Assembly (NCBI RefSeq): GCF_000350225.1
Contig: NW_005178979.1
Span: 1 to 64,000 of the forward strand
Direction: 5' to 3'
Source: Chondrus crispus
Lineage: Eukaryota; Rhodophyta; Florideophyceae; Gigartinales; Gigartinaceae
Length of the DNA: 64,000 nt
In this document: positions 1 through 11,357 of the stretch, piece after piece
Numbering within the stretch: position 1 is the stretch's first letter
How the letters are laid out: the number at the start of each line of letters is the position of its first letter
The notes under the pieces: model-generated
What the model was told of the DNA's origin: nothing
The model's input: the letters and a program-made list of their open reading frames with translations, nothing else
Database searches by the model: none
Position numbers and translations under genes: made by a program

Positions 1-78
1 CGCAGTGACAACGAAAATCCACAACAACTCACACAATCCCTCTCCTGCACAGTCCAGCGCTGCAGCTGTTCATGTGAA

Positions 79-104
79 CATGTGAGCTGTGAACAGCTCA
101 CATG
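79..104. repeat. Perfect 12-bp inverted repeat (hairpin)
   Basis: The arms catgtgagctgt (79-90) and acagctcacatg (93-104) are exact reverse complements separated by two bases. No gene is close enough to assign a role. It could be a remnant end of a mobile element or a cruciform-prone site. Confidence 0.7.
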
Positions 105-1010
105 AGTACTCCGCTGTACAGTACCAAGGGAACTGCATTACGCTGCACTGTAGCTCCTGCCCAAACCCTCAACACGTCTTTCTCCACTACATAAAGTTTA
201 TATCTCCGCTATCTGCAAATAGAAACCCCCCAACACCGCGTGTAAGCTGCCGCGCGAGAGATACTGTGCTTGTCGGAGAAATTACTGTAAAGGGGTACAG
301 TAGAGTAAAAAGGGGAGCACATACAAAACGCGGCACGGGGTGCAAGGGGTACGCACAGGCCGGGTTGGCGCGGGGTGCGGTGGTCCGAGGGCGAGCCACA
401 GGGGGAGACGGGACGCGTTGGCGCGAGGTTGTCGGTGGTGGTTGGTTTTTGTTGATGGTAAGATTTGATTCCGAGCACCGGGGCCGTTTACTCGTAGACA
501 TTTATAGTACTCTAGAACTCGAGGAGATACTTACCAAATAAACTAAAGGTGTCACTACGCTACCAAAAGGAGGGTTGCTACCCAGGAAGCCTTTCAAACG
601 TACCTAAAAAAGTAGTTCTTAAAGCTAGGTAACACATTCCATAAGGGAATAGTACACCTGAGGCCTAATACGGCAAAGGTGGGTGGTAGGTGACAAAAAG
701 GTGTAGGATACAGCTAAGTTGTAGGCTACAGTGCGAATCAGGCAACATATTATCATAGGTAGTCCCAATCTAAACACAATTCACTTTAACAGTGCTCACC
801 CAAATACCATCCACTGTGGAAACGTTGCAACTGTACTGTAGTGGTATTGTATGCAACCCTGCACTATTTCCCCACAAAAACTCTCTATTCTCTGCCTTAT
901 CTTTTGTGAGCTCCCATGTCTCTGTACCTTCTTTCAATCCCAACTCTTGCATTTGTCTTTGCTGCTACAGAATATCGTTTGCATCGAAACACAGGTTTCA
1001 AAATTAGCCA

Positions 1011-1070
1011 CAGAGACAGAGAGACGGACAGAGACAGAGACAGAGACAGATAGAGACAGACAGATACCCT
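1011..1070. repeat. (GAGACA)n-like purine simple repeat
   Basis: Imperfect repetition of cagaga/gagaca units over about 60 bases. It is low-complexity sequence with no coding significance seen. Confidence 0.75.
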
Positions 1071-3276
1071 TCGAAAGGTAGAGAGATACCTTTATAGTAT
1101 GAAGGCCTCACGTGTCACTCAATGCTTCACATCATCCTCATTCTACTTCATTCTCATTGTCGCTTCATTCAATAAACCCATCAACATTTGCTCATTTCTC
1201 CACACCAAACAAAAATATTCACACAAAATCACCGCATGCAAACCTCGGTCACCGTTTGCCGCACCACCACCCCAACTCCAATACACACTTTGCCTACATA
1301 CTGTACTTTACTATAATATAGCTGAATCCTTCACCCGTGATTCATCATGTCCAAAAACTCAAAACAACCTCAATTCCTTTCTGTCAGACACTAACAACCG
1401 TCTACATCTCATTCGAAACAACTCTGCAACAACTTCTACGGAACCTCTGTCACATCCAGTCTACTCTATTTTCCCTTGCGACACCCACTCATCTGCACCC
1501 CTCTTCAAATATGAACACCACCACCTGTATGACACCAATCCCCCATTTTTCAAAACCCTCATTTCCTACTACTGTACTCCACGAAACCCGCCTTCTCTAC
1601 TCTTCAACTGCCCAAACCGCCTCCCTCTCCGTGATTCGCGCATATGCCAAAAAACACTACGAATAACACGTGCCGACCAATACACCCTACAGTGCCTCAT
1701 CTATTTATCACCTTCTCACATCCTTCGCCTCTATCATCTTCCCACATCCCTTTCTTACTGCTCCGTCCTTTTTCCAATTCGCTTTATTTCGCATAACCAC
1801 GAAACCCTACACCCCAAATCTTCATCCTACTTCGCTTTTCATGTCTCGCTATCTCCTCACTTCGTTTGCATAAATATCTCTGTCACGCTTTCCTGACTTT
1901 TCCAACCGCTGCTCGAGTCGAACAACAAGCCGCTTGTCTCTTTGTTTATACTTTCTTTTATACTCTGCCCCTCCTTTTTGCGCCGACTTTTGACGGCTGT
2001 CCCTTACCCCTAACCATCTGGTGCTTGTGGAAGAGATAGACCGGGGCAACACCTTCTCGTGATGCATGCAATCAACTTTTTTGAGGATACATCTTCTCTA
2101 TGTCATCACATCCGGCTCTCTAACGAAACAACAGTGCGAGGATCGTGTGTATCGTTAAAGAGGTACGACCTGTAGGCGATCTATTCGTTTCAGGATAAAG
2201 CATTCTTCGAGCCTGCCTTTTGTCACGAGTTCATTGTCCTAATCAATATTTTTTTGTTTTCTCCGGGGAGTGCCAATCGAGAGATCCAAGATTAGTCTTG
2301 GTGTGATCAAATACTGTCTTTTGAGTTCGTTTACACTTCATTCTTGTTCAAAAAATCGGTGTCATTCTGACTCACAAGGCGTATATTTTCGTTCAGCGTA
2401 ATCCAGGCATTATACATGTTTAAGATATGAATTTTGAAATCTCGCCGGAAATCCTCGCAAACACGCCTTATCCTAGGAATACCCTTTTCTATGGGAGATT
2501 TGGACGTGACAAACATAAACATGTGCAGAAACCATCCGTTTTCAATCCTCATAAGCTCTCATGAAGGTTCGAAACATGCATAGGCTTTCATACAATCCTC
2601 AATCTTATCCCAATTTACAAGTATAATCTCAATGATGTGCAAGTACCGACAAGACTTTTGTTCCAAGTACCCAACATATGTGATGAGACGCGAAGTTTTA
2701 TTTCGTAACCAATGGACAGAAACTATTTTTTTTCATCACAAAGTTTGCAATCCTCGTGTTTGTGCGCCGAGTTTGCAGGCCAATGCGTGGCATTTTGCCT
2801 ATTCACTTCTATTCTTTGCCCCAGGAGGCAGTACTAGAAGTTTTCCCACTACCTTCAAATTGGATGCATTGAATGCGGATACTCACAAGCATTGATAGAT
2901 TTCGTGTCTGTATGGTCCGCATTCACGTAGTCTATGGAGGTGTAAGGGCCAAGCACATTTTTCGAAACTGGGTTTCTAAAACGTGTACAATACTGAACAT
3001 ACTTCAATGCATCCAACTGCGTTGTGGTTCAATATGATAAGTGAAAGGCAGTCCAGTCACCACTAGATTCTACAATTGTGCTGACCTCTTATTTTAACCT
3101 TTAAGAGTCATAAAAAATATTTTCAGGAGTTTACCCAGTGTGTGGGTTGCGCCATCATCACAACTCAATGGGTTTCCTGAATGCTGTCAGATCTCACTTT
3201 CGAATTCAGCAACACTCTGTATGAAGAACTTCATGGCCAATCATACCGAACACAAATCTATCAATACTAATGTCAA

Positions 3277-3573
3277 TACAGGGGGGGTCGCTCAATAGTG
3301 CCTACTTTAGTAGTGCTTCCCTCTATATAGTGCTATGGCTCACCGTCTGGCACAGGTTATCATACGCTCACACGTGTATCATCCGGCATGGTTCAGTACT
3401 CAAAGGATGAAGTTATTTAGTTATGTTATACAGGCTTTGTTGTGTTTGTGTTAGCAGTGTGCTTTGTCCCCAGAAATATGTATTTGAGCCTCCTTTCTAT
3501 AGTGCCATCCCCCCAATAGTGCCATAGCTAAAGGTATGTCACGCTATAGCACTATATCGTAGGAGGCACTGTA
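3277..3573. mobile_element. Pogo-type miniature inverted-repeat element
   Basis: The left end reads TA-CAGGGGGGGTCG followed by repeats of the motif atagtgc. The right end carries gcactatatcg and finishes ...cactgTA, an imperfect inverted counterpart. The same left-end sequence, including a stretch around ctctggcacagg, recurs at 27391-27490, and another internal stretch recurs at 63945-64000, so this is a repeated family. TA at the borders and CAGGGGG termini fit the Tc1/pogo superfamily. There is no transposase frame, so it must be non-autonomous. Confidence 0.6.
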
Positions 3574-6500
3574 TGCGAATCCGAACAGTGAATTGTATGT
3601 TTCTATCAATTTTTTGCCCCAGCTTTTTTTTGACTTGCCTTGAGTTGTTCACAATAAATGTCGGCAATCCAAGGGGCAGTTCGGAACGAACCCGTTATGC
3701 AAGCCTCAACTGACTACAGGATGAAGTAGAGTTCAAATCGATACTATGTGTAGAAGTCTCGCACGACAAACTCTATACCAAGGCTGCTAAATACTAGCTG
3801 TCCGTAATGTGCAGAAGGGGGAGGCGCAGTTCTGTTTTGTAAGAAACGGCTAAAACCGCCACCAAATTCAGTCTTACAGTGAAGTGGGGAATGGGAAAAT
3901 GGGGTTGCCCTATTTTCGAGAACATTTCTACTACTTGGAGTGCACGAAGGGATTTCTCTCTTTCTTTCGTTATTCCAGTGTTACATTTATAAAAATGCAT
4001 TACCGTTGTGATCTCCAGACAAGTTCTCCACGTTTTTGATCTTGCACGGCCTATCTTTCTCAGCCATACCACGAAAATTTCAATTATATTACTACTCATT
4101 TACATGCATCCCTGTCGCTTGATCATGCAACTATTTGTTATATATGCTCGGGAACGAATACGTTGGACACGGAAATCCTCGACGACGAGGATCATGAGAC
4201 GTTGTTTTTCATATCCATGCGCAGAACTTATTTCGGAGAGGTAGGTGAGACAAAATCTCTGAAGTCCAGATATTTAGATATAGATAGAAAAAGGACCTTA
4301 TTTAAGATCCTGAAAGAAGCTCCCCGCCTCCGCTATGTGCGGGACATCCTTCGTTGTTATTCACTCAACTCTAAAAGGCACTATTAGATGTGAAGTTTGT
4401 CTGTAGGGAACGGTTTCAGTCAAGTCTCATACCGGACATGGATATGTTTTGCAAGAGTCTGAAGCCGTTCCTTTTCTGTAAGTACCCTTCAAGATTAGTT
4501 GAAGGAGTACAGTTCTGCACGGTAGAGTGGTCCCGTCTTACTTTTCCCTGCTTGTGGAGGGTTTTGAATGAAGGAGGTACTAGCTTCTCTTCTACTGAGA
4601 GAGTGGTGTATGTGTAAGTCCAGGAGCCCGACACCTAACATGAAAATATCTAAGATCCGAAATAGCACTACGGGGGCTTTCAGAAATAATTACGTATTAA
4701 TTATGAGCTGTGGCGATCGAGGGCAGAAGTGAATCTATTCCTCAGGTGAGATCTGCCTCAAGGAAGACAGGATAACACTAGGAATCGCTCTAATGCACAA
4801 TTTTCATGTAAGCGATAGTGCCAAGACGGACAAAGTCAACGTACGCAAGAAAGAATTTGTCCCAATTAATCTTTGTCCAAAACTAATGGAATGCCACCTC
4901 CAACGTGGTTCCTCTCGCTGATATTTGCGGCATCAGTTGATGCACAAGTGGCCTCTTCTAATTAGTGTACATGCGTCGTTTTCTCAATGACAGAGGACAA
5001 GCAATGCAACGTTGAGAATTTGAAAGTCAACAGGCAGGCGCTGTAAATGCATTTCAGTTATCTATGGCCCAACAACAGTTGCACTTCCACCGCCTCACCC
5101 CGCTCCCACCCCTCATACAGTAAGTAGCTCGACACGCCCTGAAACTCTCCACTCAAGTATTCCCACAACTCAATGCGTCATACTGACTAATCTGGGAGGG
5201 AAAACTAGCCTGGATCTATAATAGCACATCTCGAACTCGAGTAGGATTGGGCTTGGACGGCAAGTTGCGGAAACGCAGAATTTGGCCATGCGAACCAAGC
5301 TCCGCCTGAGATATTTGTATATATATTCAGCAGTAGTATCCAATATCTGCGTGCAAAATGTCGGGACCCCTTAAACAACTCTTAACTATCTATAGCTCAT
5401 GCGTCCAAAAACATTTTCCAGTCCCATCACGCGATGGATTACCGACCCCATCATTTCTTCGCAATTCACATATACCTCAGCTGTTTGATGGTTTGGTTTG
5501 GTATCTGTTGTACTGTTTGAAGAAAAACATCCTTCCGCAAGTGCGATTAGACTCATTTGCACGTTCAGCAGATAAGGCATTGGTTCCTGAGTATGTGTTC
5601 CACGATCCATCCCTTATTTTTCAAAAGTCACAAGCAAATGCAGCTCTATCGCGAAGATGTCATGCACAACTCTTCGATGTGAGAGTCGTTCTCTTCTCCG
5701 TTCATTTCCATAAACACTTGAAAGCCGAGAGGAGTGGTCGAACAGTTGTCCTTTTTGTATTCCAATTTGAAGGAAGCAATGAAGCAGTATTCTGTCAGAA
5801 CCATAGCGTGACTGAATGTGAATGGCAGAGCTTCTGGAAGGGCATCGAAATGTTGATCTCTTGTTCGAGTCACAAGATCTTCGAGATAGCTTCATGGCAA
5901 GGACAGTCCACTCTCCACCTCTGCTTGATATGGCCCTTTTATTGAAACATGACTTGAACACGAAACAATAAACCCTGGTGGTCGACTGCCTCTCTGGCAG
6001 CATATACGCTTCTGCGAGAACGAACCTCACGCTAGGTCGGATAGTCGTTGTCGTGGATCCAATGACAAAACGGAAAAAAGAAGGTGGACTCTCAAAATGT
6101 CTGACGAATATGGTCAGAATGTGCTTGCTCTCTCGCCGTCAGGTTTAGAATGTGGGATGAAGCGAGTGGGGGTACCGAAGGGCTCTTTAGCTTCCGAATG
6201 CAGTTGTTTCGCCAACCGGTCGACACTAAAGGAAACTTCCCCCTGGATCAGCTGACTGTAGAAAGTTGTGACAGGCACAGATTTGAGTCCAAGAGTGATG
6301 ATTTATTTCGAGCCGCATCACTTAACTGCCAACTACTGAATTATCATGGTTCCGAAACCTCAAAGACTCTTTTCGAGTCATTGCACGATTCGCTATGCAA
6401 TCAGTGGCATGATGAGAAACTGTTCGAGAATATGAAGGGCGCAAATGTTCAATATCCTCCCATACTGTGTAGAGAAATGATGGCCTGCCTGGCTGAGACC

Positions 6501-7658
6501 CGTGAGGTTAGCTTCGCAATAAGAGGGGTTAGGACGCTAGTCGGTGAACGGGAGCGTTCACCTGTGTGGCAAAAGTGAGGAGGGCACTTGCACCAAGCGG
6601 GGATTGCCCTTTTTTCTTTCCCCGATGCTGTTGCCTTTATGACGAAAAAACCTAAAACACAGATCCTAGCGCGCGCTACGAGTCTTTTTTCCCTGTGCCT
6701 GTTGCACTTACTGGCGGTGCTTTGGTTTTGCCCGATTTCGTCTAGGCGCATCCCAGGGCCGTCGGTGGGCAGATCGCGATCTGCCCAGTCCCTTGATGGG
6801 CCGCCTGAATCGAAATCGGCAACACTGCAAAACCCGATGGTGAAGACGCACTCGCGGTGCCCTTTTAAGTATCGTGCAAAGGAAGACCTTCATGCGCCGC
6901 GGATACTGTCTCGCGTCTTTCCGCGCGCGGATTACACTGTAGTATGCCAACCTTCGCGCTGGTTCGCTTCGGCGAGCATGGAAGATATTGGAATCGTTAC
7001 AACTGCCAACAGTGCAAGCACCGCGTGTCCCATGCAAGAGACACAATCTCAGGCATGGTGGGCCCTCGAAGGTGCGGTAAATTCATCCGGGGATTCGTCT
7101 CAATCCTTGAAGACATGCAGTATATGTGGTCTCGTTCTGAGCTCATTGCACAAAAGGCGTAAAGCGCCGTGACTGCCGCTTTTTTTGAAATAGAAAGCGA
7201 ACCGGTTACACTGCAAATGATTCCCAAGACCCCCAAGCCGATATTCAGATTGTGAATCAGGCGATAAATGTTAGCTGGCTCTGTGGTACGGCTGAAGTTG
7301 TGTGAAAGGAAAAGAAAAAAACTATCTTCGACATCTGCATATGAGAGAGTGAGAGAGTAAGAGGAGAAGTCTTTGGATCACTTTGTCGTTACGTTCGTGA
7401 GAAACAGCAATAAGGGCCCCTGTTACATCAAACGATTATTACTCGTACAATAGCATTTACAAAAAACTGCTTCATTCTACATAGACACTGTCCTGATTAA
7501 CTCCGTGCTTAACGAGGGATTTCGAAATGATCCAACATCTACATTATCAAAGAAACCATATTTGTAAAAGCCCCAGAGATCATTGATGTAAACGGAGAGA
7601 ACGGAAACGGTGCATAACAGACCACAAGCAGGGTAGGAGCTGTTCCTGCCGGCCGTGC
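3574..7658. other. Long region without a recognisable gene
   Basis: Several open frames of 140-195 codons occur on the plus strand (5358-5945, 6150-6578, 6588-7172). None matches a family I know, and their composition changes frame to frame. The stretch 6590-7170 is more GC-rich and contains CxxC pairs in two different frames (for example NCQQC near 7010 and CSICG near 7120), so it may be a decayed zinc-binding coding remnant. I cannot support a gene. Plain T/A-rich intergenic sequence lies just downstream of the RND gene (7200-7658). Confidence 0.5.
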
Positions 7659-10478
7659 CTACACACTTTCCTCCTCGGTGGCCTCGTCCCTTCGTTCTAG
7701 CTTTTCGTCTGCAGCACCCTGGCGCCCAACAATGCGCTCCTCAAGTACTCTCTCAGCGTTTTCCTTATCTGCCTCGTCAGCGTAGAAGCTCGCGGGTCCT
7801 ACAAGGGACAGCAGAATCGGACAAAGAATCAACCCGTGAAGGAATCCCATAATGATCAGAAATAAGAATCCCTTGAAAATGACTTGAAAGATGTAAGACC
7901 TGGCACCCGACAGTACAATGATGGCTAGGAATGTTGAAAATCCGGCGTAGAACACTGGAGGACCCATTGTCTCCAAAGCCTTGATAGTTCTCTCAGTTCG
8001 TGTGCCTACTTGTTCCAAGAATGAACGAGCGATGTGAACAACGAAATCGACACCGATACCGGTGCAAAGCACAAGAGTGATGACACTTACAGAGCTAAGG
8101 TTAATGCCCGAAAAGTACGTCAACCCCAGCACGTCAATGATAATGATGCCTACGACCACAACACTGATCAGAGCAACAAGCGGGTGTCCGATCAAGACGA
8201 GGCACACAATTGCCACAGCTAGGGATGCGAGACCTAGAGAAATTCCAATCTCGCCTGGGAGAGCAGCATATTGTTCAGAAAAGGTATCAAAGAAGATGTA
8301 AGGGAATGCGGCCGGTGCCTCGTCGACAGCGTTTCCGAAGCCAACCGAATCAGCAGCCTCACGCACACTCTCTAGTGACGAGATCTCATCGTCATTGGTG
8401 TCCAAGAAAATGTATTGTACCGAAAACTTGCAGCCCTCGACCTTTTCATCCTTTAAGAGAATGGAACTTGAATATCGAGAGTATAGGGGATCCTCTAGGA
8501 ATCTTGCTACGCGGTCCGCAAATGTTTGCGGATCGACAACAGCATCATCTCCCTCAACACCATTCTCGTTCCGGAAAGCATTGTACCAGCAGTCAAGAGT
8601 ATCTCCCTGAATCCACTCGTTCTTGGCGATTACCCCATCGCTCTTACAAAGCTCTAAGAGGCTTAGCTGGTTTTCTCTCGTGGACAAGTCTCTGTCTCGA
8701 ACATAGATATTTGTCGGACTGCCAAGTTTGAAGTACTTGTCAATCTGATCTTGATACTCTCTCTGTGCCGACCCGCTGGGATAGAAGAACGCGAATTCGA
8801 ATTTGAGATACAACTGCGATGCACCATAACTGCAGGCCGCAAGACCCGCGACAAACAGGACGAGCAAAACTATGCGAACAATGGGCCTTGTGATGAGCGG
8901 ACCAAAGGTGTTTCCAAAGAAGCGGCTGAACCCTCCGGCAGGCTTTTTGAACCAATTGAGTTCCTTCACTTCCTGCACTGGCGGGAAACAAGGGCAGCAG
9001 TCTCGGCGCTTCGCATCCTGCCTGCGGAGGTCGAAAGTGACCAAGGCAGTGTAGAATGTGACAGCAAATCCCCAAGCCGCGAAGATACCCACCGCGGCCC
9101 ACAACGAGAAGAATCGAAGCGCGGGTAATTTAGAAATAGCACTGAGCAAAAAGACGACGACGTTGGTAAAGGAAGTGACTGTGATGGCAGTGCCCGACTG
9201 GCTCAGCGCAAGAGCAATCTTCTGCTGCACGGACTTTCCGTGGTTGGACTCCTTCTGGTTGACCTCATCGACGGCACGGGTCACGTGGAAGCAGTCGTCG
9301 ATACCAATACCGACGATAAGAAGCGGGAGAATCTGATGCACCGGGCCAAAGAACATGCCGAGGGCGGAGGAGATGCCGAAACACGCGCCCAGCGCAAGCC
9401 CGGTGGTGGCAATGGCGCCGAGGGCGAGAAGCATGTGCGAGCGGACAGCGTGAAAGTCGCCGAGGAATAAGACGATGTAGACGCCGAGGAGCACGAAGCC
9501 GATGGCCAGCATGGGCAAGTCACCTGTCAGGGCCTCTGCCAGCGAGTCGCCTTGCGACCAGAGCGATTCGACATACCAGTCGAGCACCCTCCCGTTCAGC
9601 AGCGGGGTGCCCTCCAGCAGCAGGACGGTCCAGTTCTCCTCGAGCTTCTCGGCCTCCTTGTCGATGAGTTCGCCTCCTTCGACGATTTGCTTGTTGTTCG
9701 CGAGCTGGGTGTACATCAAAATCCTAACGGCGCCATTCTCCTTGCCGATGATCTCGTCGGCGTTGAAGGGCGAGTCATCAAAATTGACTGGCGGTGGGTC
9801 GTCAAGCACGCGCTTAATCTCAGCGTCGGAGAGGGACTCAATCCTGACACGCACCGTGGCGAAAAAGTCAACGCGGCCGTTCTCCAGCTTGACAACATTG
9901 TCCACGTCATAGAACAGGTTGAAGACGGAGTTGGTGCGACAAATGACATTGCCGGCGGCATCCTTCGTCTCCAAGCAGCGCTCCTCATACGTGATGGGCG
10001 TGCCATCGGCGCCTTCCTCGTCGTTGATAGGGTCGGCAACGAGGTAGTAGCCGGCACTAGCGACGTCGAGCATCTGCAAAAAGGCGTCCCTGGTGGCGAG
10101 GCTGGCGCCGCCTTCCTTCTGGACGAAGGCGATGGTGGAAGCGCGCACGGTCTGTCCGTAGCGCTGCTCGACGTAGGCCTGGTTCTTGAGGGCAACGGTG
10201 CCCTGCGGGACCCAAAGCTCTGCGGCGCGCGACTCGGAGCGGAAGCGCAGCATGCCGGCGAGCGTGGCCGCGACGACCAGCAGCGAGAACAGGACGGTCT
10301 TGAACGGGTTGGCGGCAACCCAGTAGCCCAGGCGGAAGAAGAAAGCGCGCATGGCGCCGTCGATGGAAGCGCTCAGGCGGAAGAGCGCGCCGCGCCTGGG
10401 GGCCGCGGGCTCGAGCTCGAGCTCGGGCTCGGGCTTGGACGCGGTGGGCGGCTCGGGCGGAAGGTGCGGGGTCGCCAT
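7659..10478 (-). CDS. Patched/NPC1-like RND protein with sterol-sensing domain
   Basis: The 939-residue single-exon product is predicted to be a polytopic membrane transporter of the RND/Patched-NPC1 family. This family moves sterols or other hydrophobic ligands between membranes. Visible: one N-terminal membrane segment (about 50-78), a large lumenal loop, a five-helix sterol-sensing block (about 320-485) with the RND motif GIGIDD at 390-395, a second segment (533-552) and loop, and a second helix bundle (745-895) with the paired motif GIGVD at 807-811. The tail is short and acidic. The ATG at 10478 was chosen because the frame upstream is G/C low-complexity sequence running into the assembly gap. 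NPC1 proteins are usually about 1280 residues and start with a Cys-rich cholesterol-binding domain. That domain is absent, so this is closer to Patched-domain-containing proteins. Substrate unknown. Confidence 0.9.
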   Translation of the reverse strand: MATPHLPPEPPTASKPEPELELEPAAPRRGALFRLSASIDGAMRAFFFRLGYWVAANPFKTVLFSLLVVAATLAGMLRFRSESRAAELWVPQGTVALKNQAYVEQRYGQTVRASTIAFVQKEGGASLATRDAFLQMLDVASAGYYLVADPINDEEGADGTPITYEERCLETKDAAGNVICRTNSVFNLFYDVDNVVKLENGRVDFFATVRVRIESLSDAEIKRVLDDPPPVNFDDSPFNADEIIGKENGAVRILMYTQLANNKQIVEGGELIDKEAEKLEENWTVLLLEGTPLLNGRVLDWYVESLWSQGDSLAEALTGDLPMLAIGFVLLGVYIVLFLGDFHAVRSHMLLALGAIATTGLALGACFGISSALGMFFGPVHQILPLLIVGIGIDDCFHVTRAVDEVNQKESNHGKSVQQKIALALSQSGTAITVTSFTNVVVFLLSAISKLPALRFFSLWAAVGIFAAWGFAVTFYTALVTFDLRRQDAKRRDCCPCFPPVQEVKELNWFKKPAGGFSRFFGNTFGPLITRPIVRIVLLVLFVAGLAACSYGASQLYLKFEFAFFYPSGSAQREYQDQIDKYFKLGSPTNIYVRDRDLSTRENQLSLLELCKSDGVIAKNEWIQGDTLDCWYNAFRNENGVEGDDAVVDPQTFADRVARFLEDPLYSRYSSSILLKDEKVEGCKFSVQYIFLDTNDDEISSLESVREAADSVGFGNAVDEAPAAFPYIFFDTFSEQYAALPGEIGISLGLASLAVAIVCLVLIGHPLVALISVVVVGIIIIDVLGLTYFSGINLSSVSVITLVLCTGIGVDFVVHIARSFLEQVGTRTERTIKALETMGPPVFYAGFSTFLAIIVLSGARSYIFQVIFKGFLFLIIMGFLHGLILCPILLSLVGPASFYADEADKENAERVLEERIVGRQGAADEKLERRDEATEEESV

Positions 10479-10525
10479 GGCCGAGGTGCAGCGGCGGGAG
10501 CGCTGCGGGCGCGGCAGGGAGGCGG

Positions 10526-10556
10526 CTGTTGGGGGGCGGTGGGGGGGGGCTACTGC
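10526..10556. repeat. G-rich tract beside the assembly gap
   Basis: Runs of six and nine G separated by short spacers could form a quadruplex. It lies just upstream of the RND gene start and directly beside the stretch of N, and probably explains why assembly stopped here. Confidence 0.6.
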
Positions 10557-10579
10557 GGGAGAAGGAGAATTGCGAGTGT

Positions 10580-11198
10580 NNNNNNNNNNNNNNNNNNNNN
10601 NNNNNNNNNNNNNNNNNNNNNNNNNNNNNNNNNNNNNNNNNNNNNNNNNNNNNNNNNNNNNNNNNNNNNNNNNNNNNNNNNNNNNNNNNNNNNNNNNNNN
10701 NNNNNNNNNNNNNNNNNNNNNNNNNNNNNNNNNNNNNNNNNNNNNNNNNNNNNNNNNNNNNNNNNNNNNNNNNNNNNNNNNNNNNNNNNNNNNNNNNNNN
10801 NNNNNNNNNNNNNNNNNNNNNNNNNNNNNNNNNNNNNNNNNNNNNNNNNNNNNNNNNNNNNNNNNNNNNNNNNNNNNNNNNNNNNNNNNNNNNNNNNNNN
10901 NNNNNNNNNNNNNNNNNNNNNNNNNNNNNNNNNNNNNNNNNNNNNNNNNNNNNNNNNNNNNNNNNNNNNNNNNNNNNNNNNNNNNNNNNNNNNNNNNNNN
11001 NNNNNNNNNNNNNNNNNNNNNNNNNNNNNNNNNNNNNNNNNNNNNNNNNNNNNNNNNNNNNNNNNNNNNNNNNNNNNNNNNNNNNNNNNNNNNNNNNNNN
11101 NNNNNNNNNNNNNNNNNNNNNNNNNNNNNNNNNNNNNNNNNNNNNNNNNNNNNNNNNNNNNNNNNNNNNNNNNNNNNNNNNNNNNNNNNNNNNNNNNN
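10580..11198. other. Assembly gap (N)
   Basis: Unresolved bases only. The gap probably contains the promoter of the minus-strand RND gene, whose ATG is about 100 bases away, and the spacer after the NOL6 gene. Open frames that cross it are meaningless. Confidence 0.99.
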
Positions 11199-11357
11199 TG
11201 ACACGCGCCCTCCTGTCGTACAGTATACACGTGCCGCTTCTCAAACCATTCCTCTCCCTCGCCCTACTGTACTGTATCACCCATTTATCCTCTTGTACAG
11301 TACCCAAGGGGTAATCCATCAAGTGCAATGCTCATTACTGTACTTCTACCCTCGCAT

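Larger units (their letters stand above)
1..3276. other. Gene-free region, no confident coding sequence
   Basis: I see no reading frame here that resembles a known protein. The longest open frame (1099-1896, plus) is a C/T-rich, serine/proline/histidine-rich translation with no domain and looks like a composition artefact. The region holds a perfect hairpin near its left end, a GA-rich simple repeat near 1.0 kb and several short T-rich or C-rich tracts. Unrecognised mobile-element remnants cannot be excluded. Confidence 0.6.

Noticed and set aside
1099-1896. 265-codon plus-strand open frame
   Set aside because: C/T-rich low-complexity translation with no domain or homology pattern; likely open by base composition.
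5358-5945. 195-codon plus-strand open frame
   Set aside because: No recognisable family, no promoter feature, and comparable frames exist on the other strand; not enough to call a gene.
11205-11357. Extension of coding frames through the N gap
   Set aside because: The open frames exist only because N codons are not stops; they carry no information.
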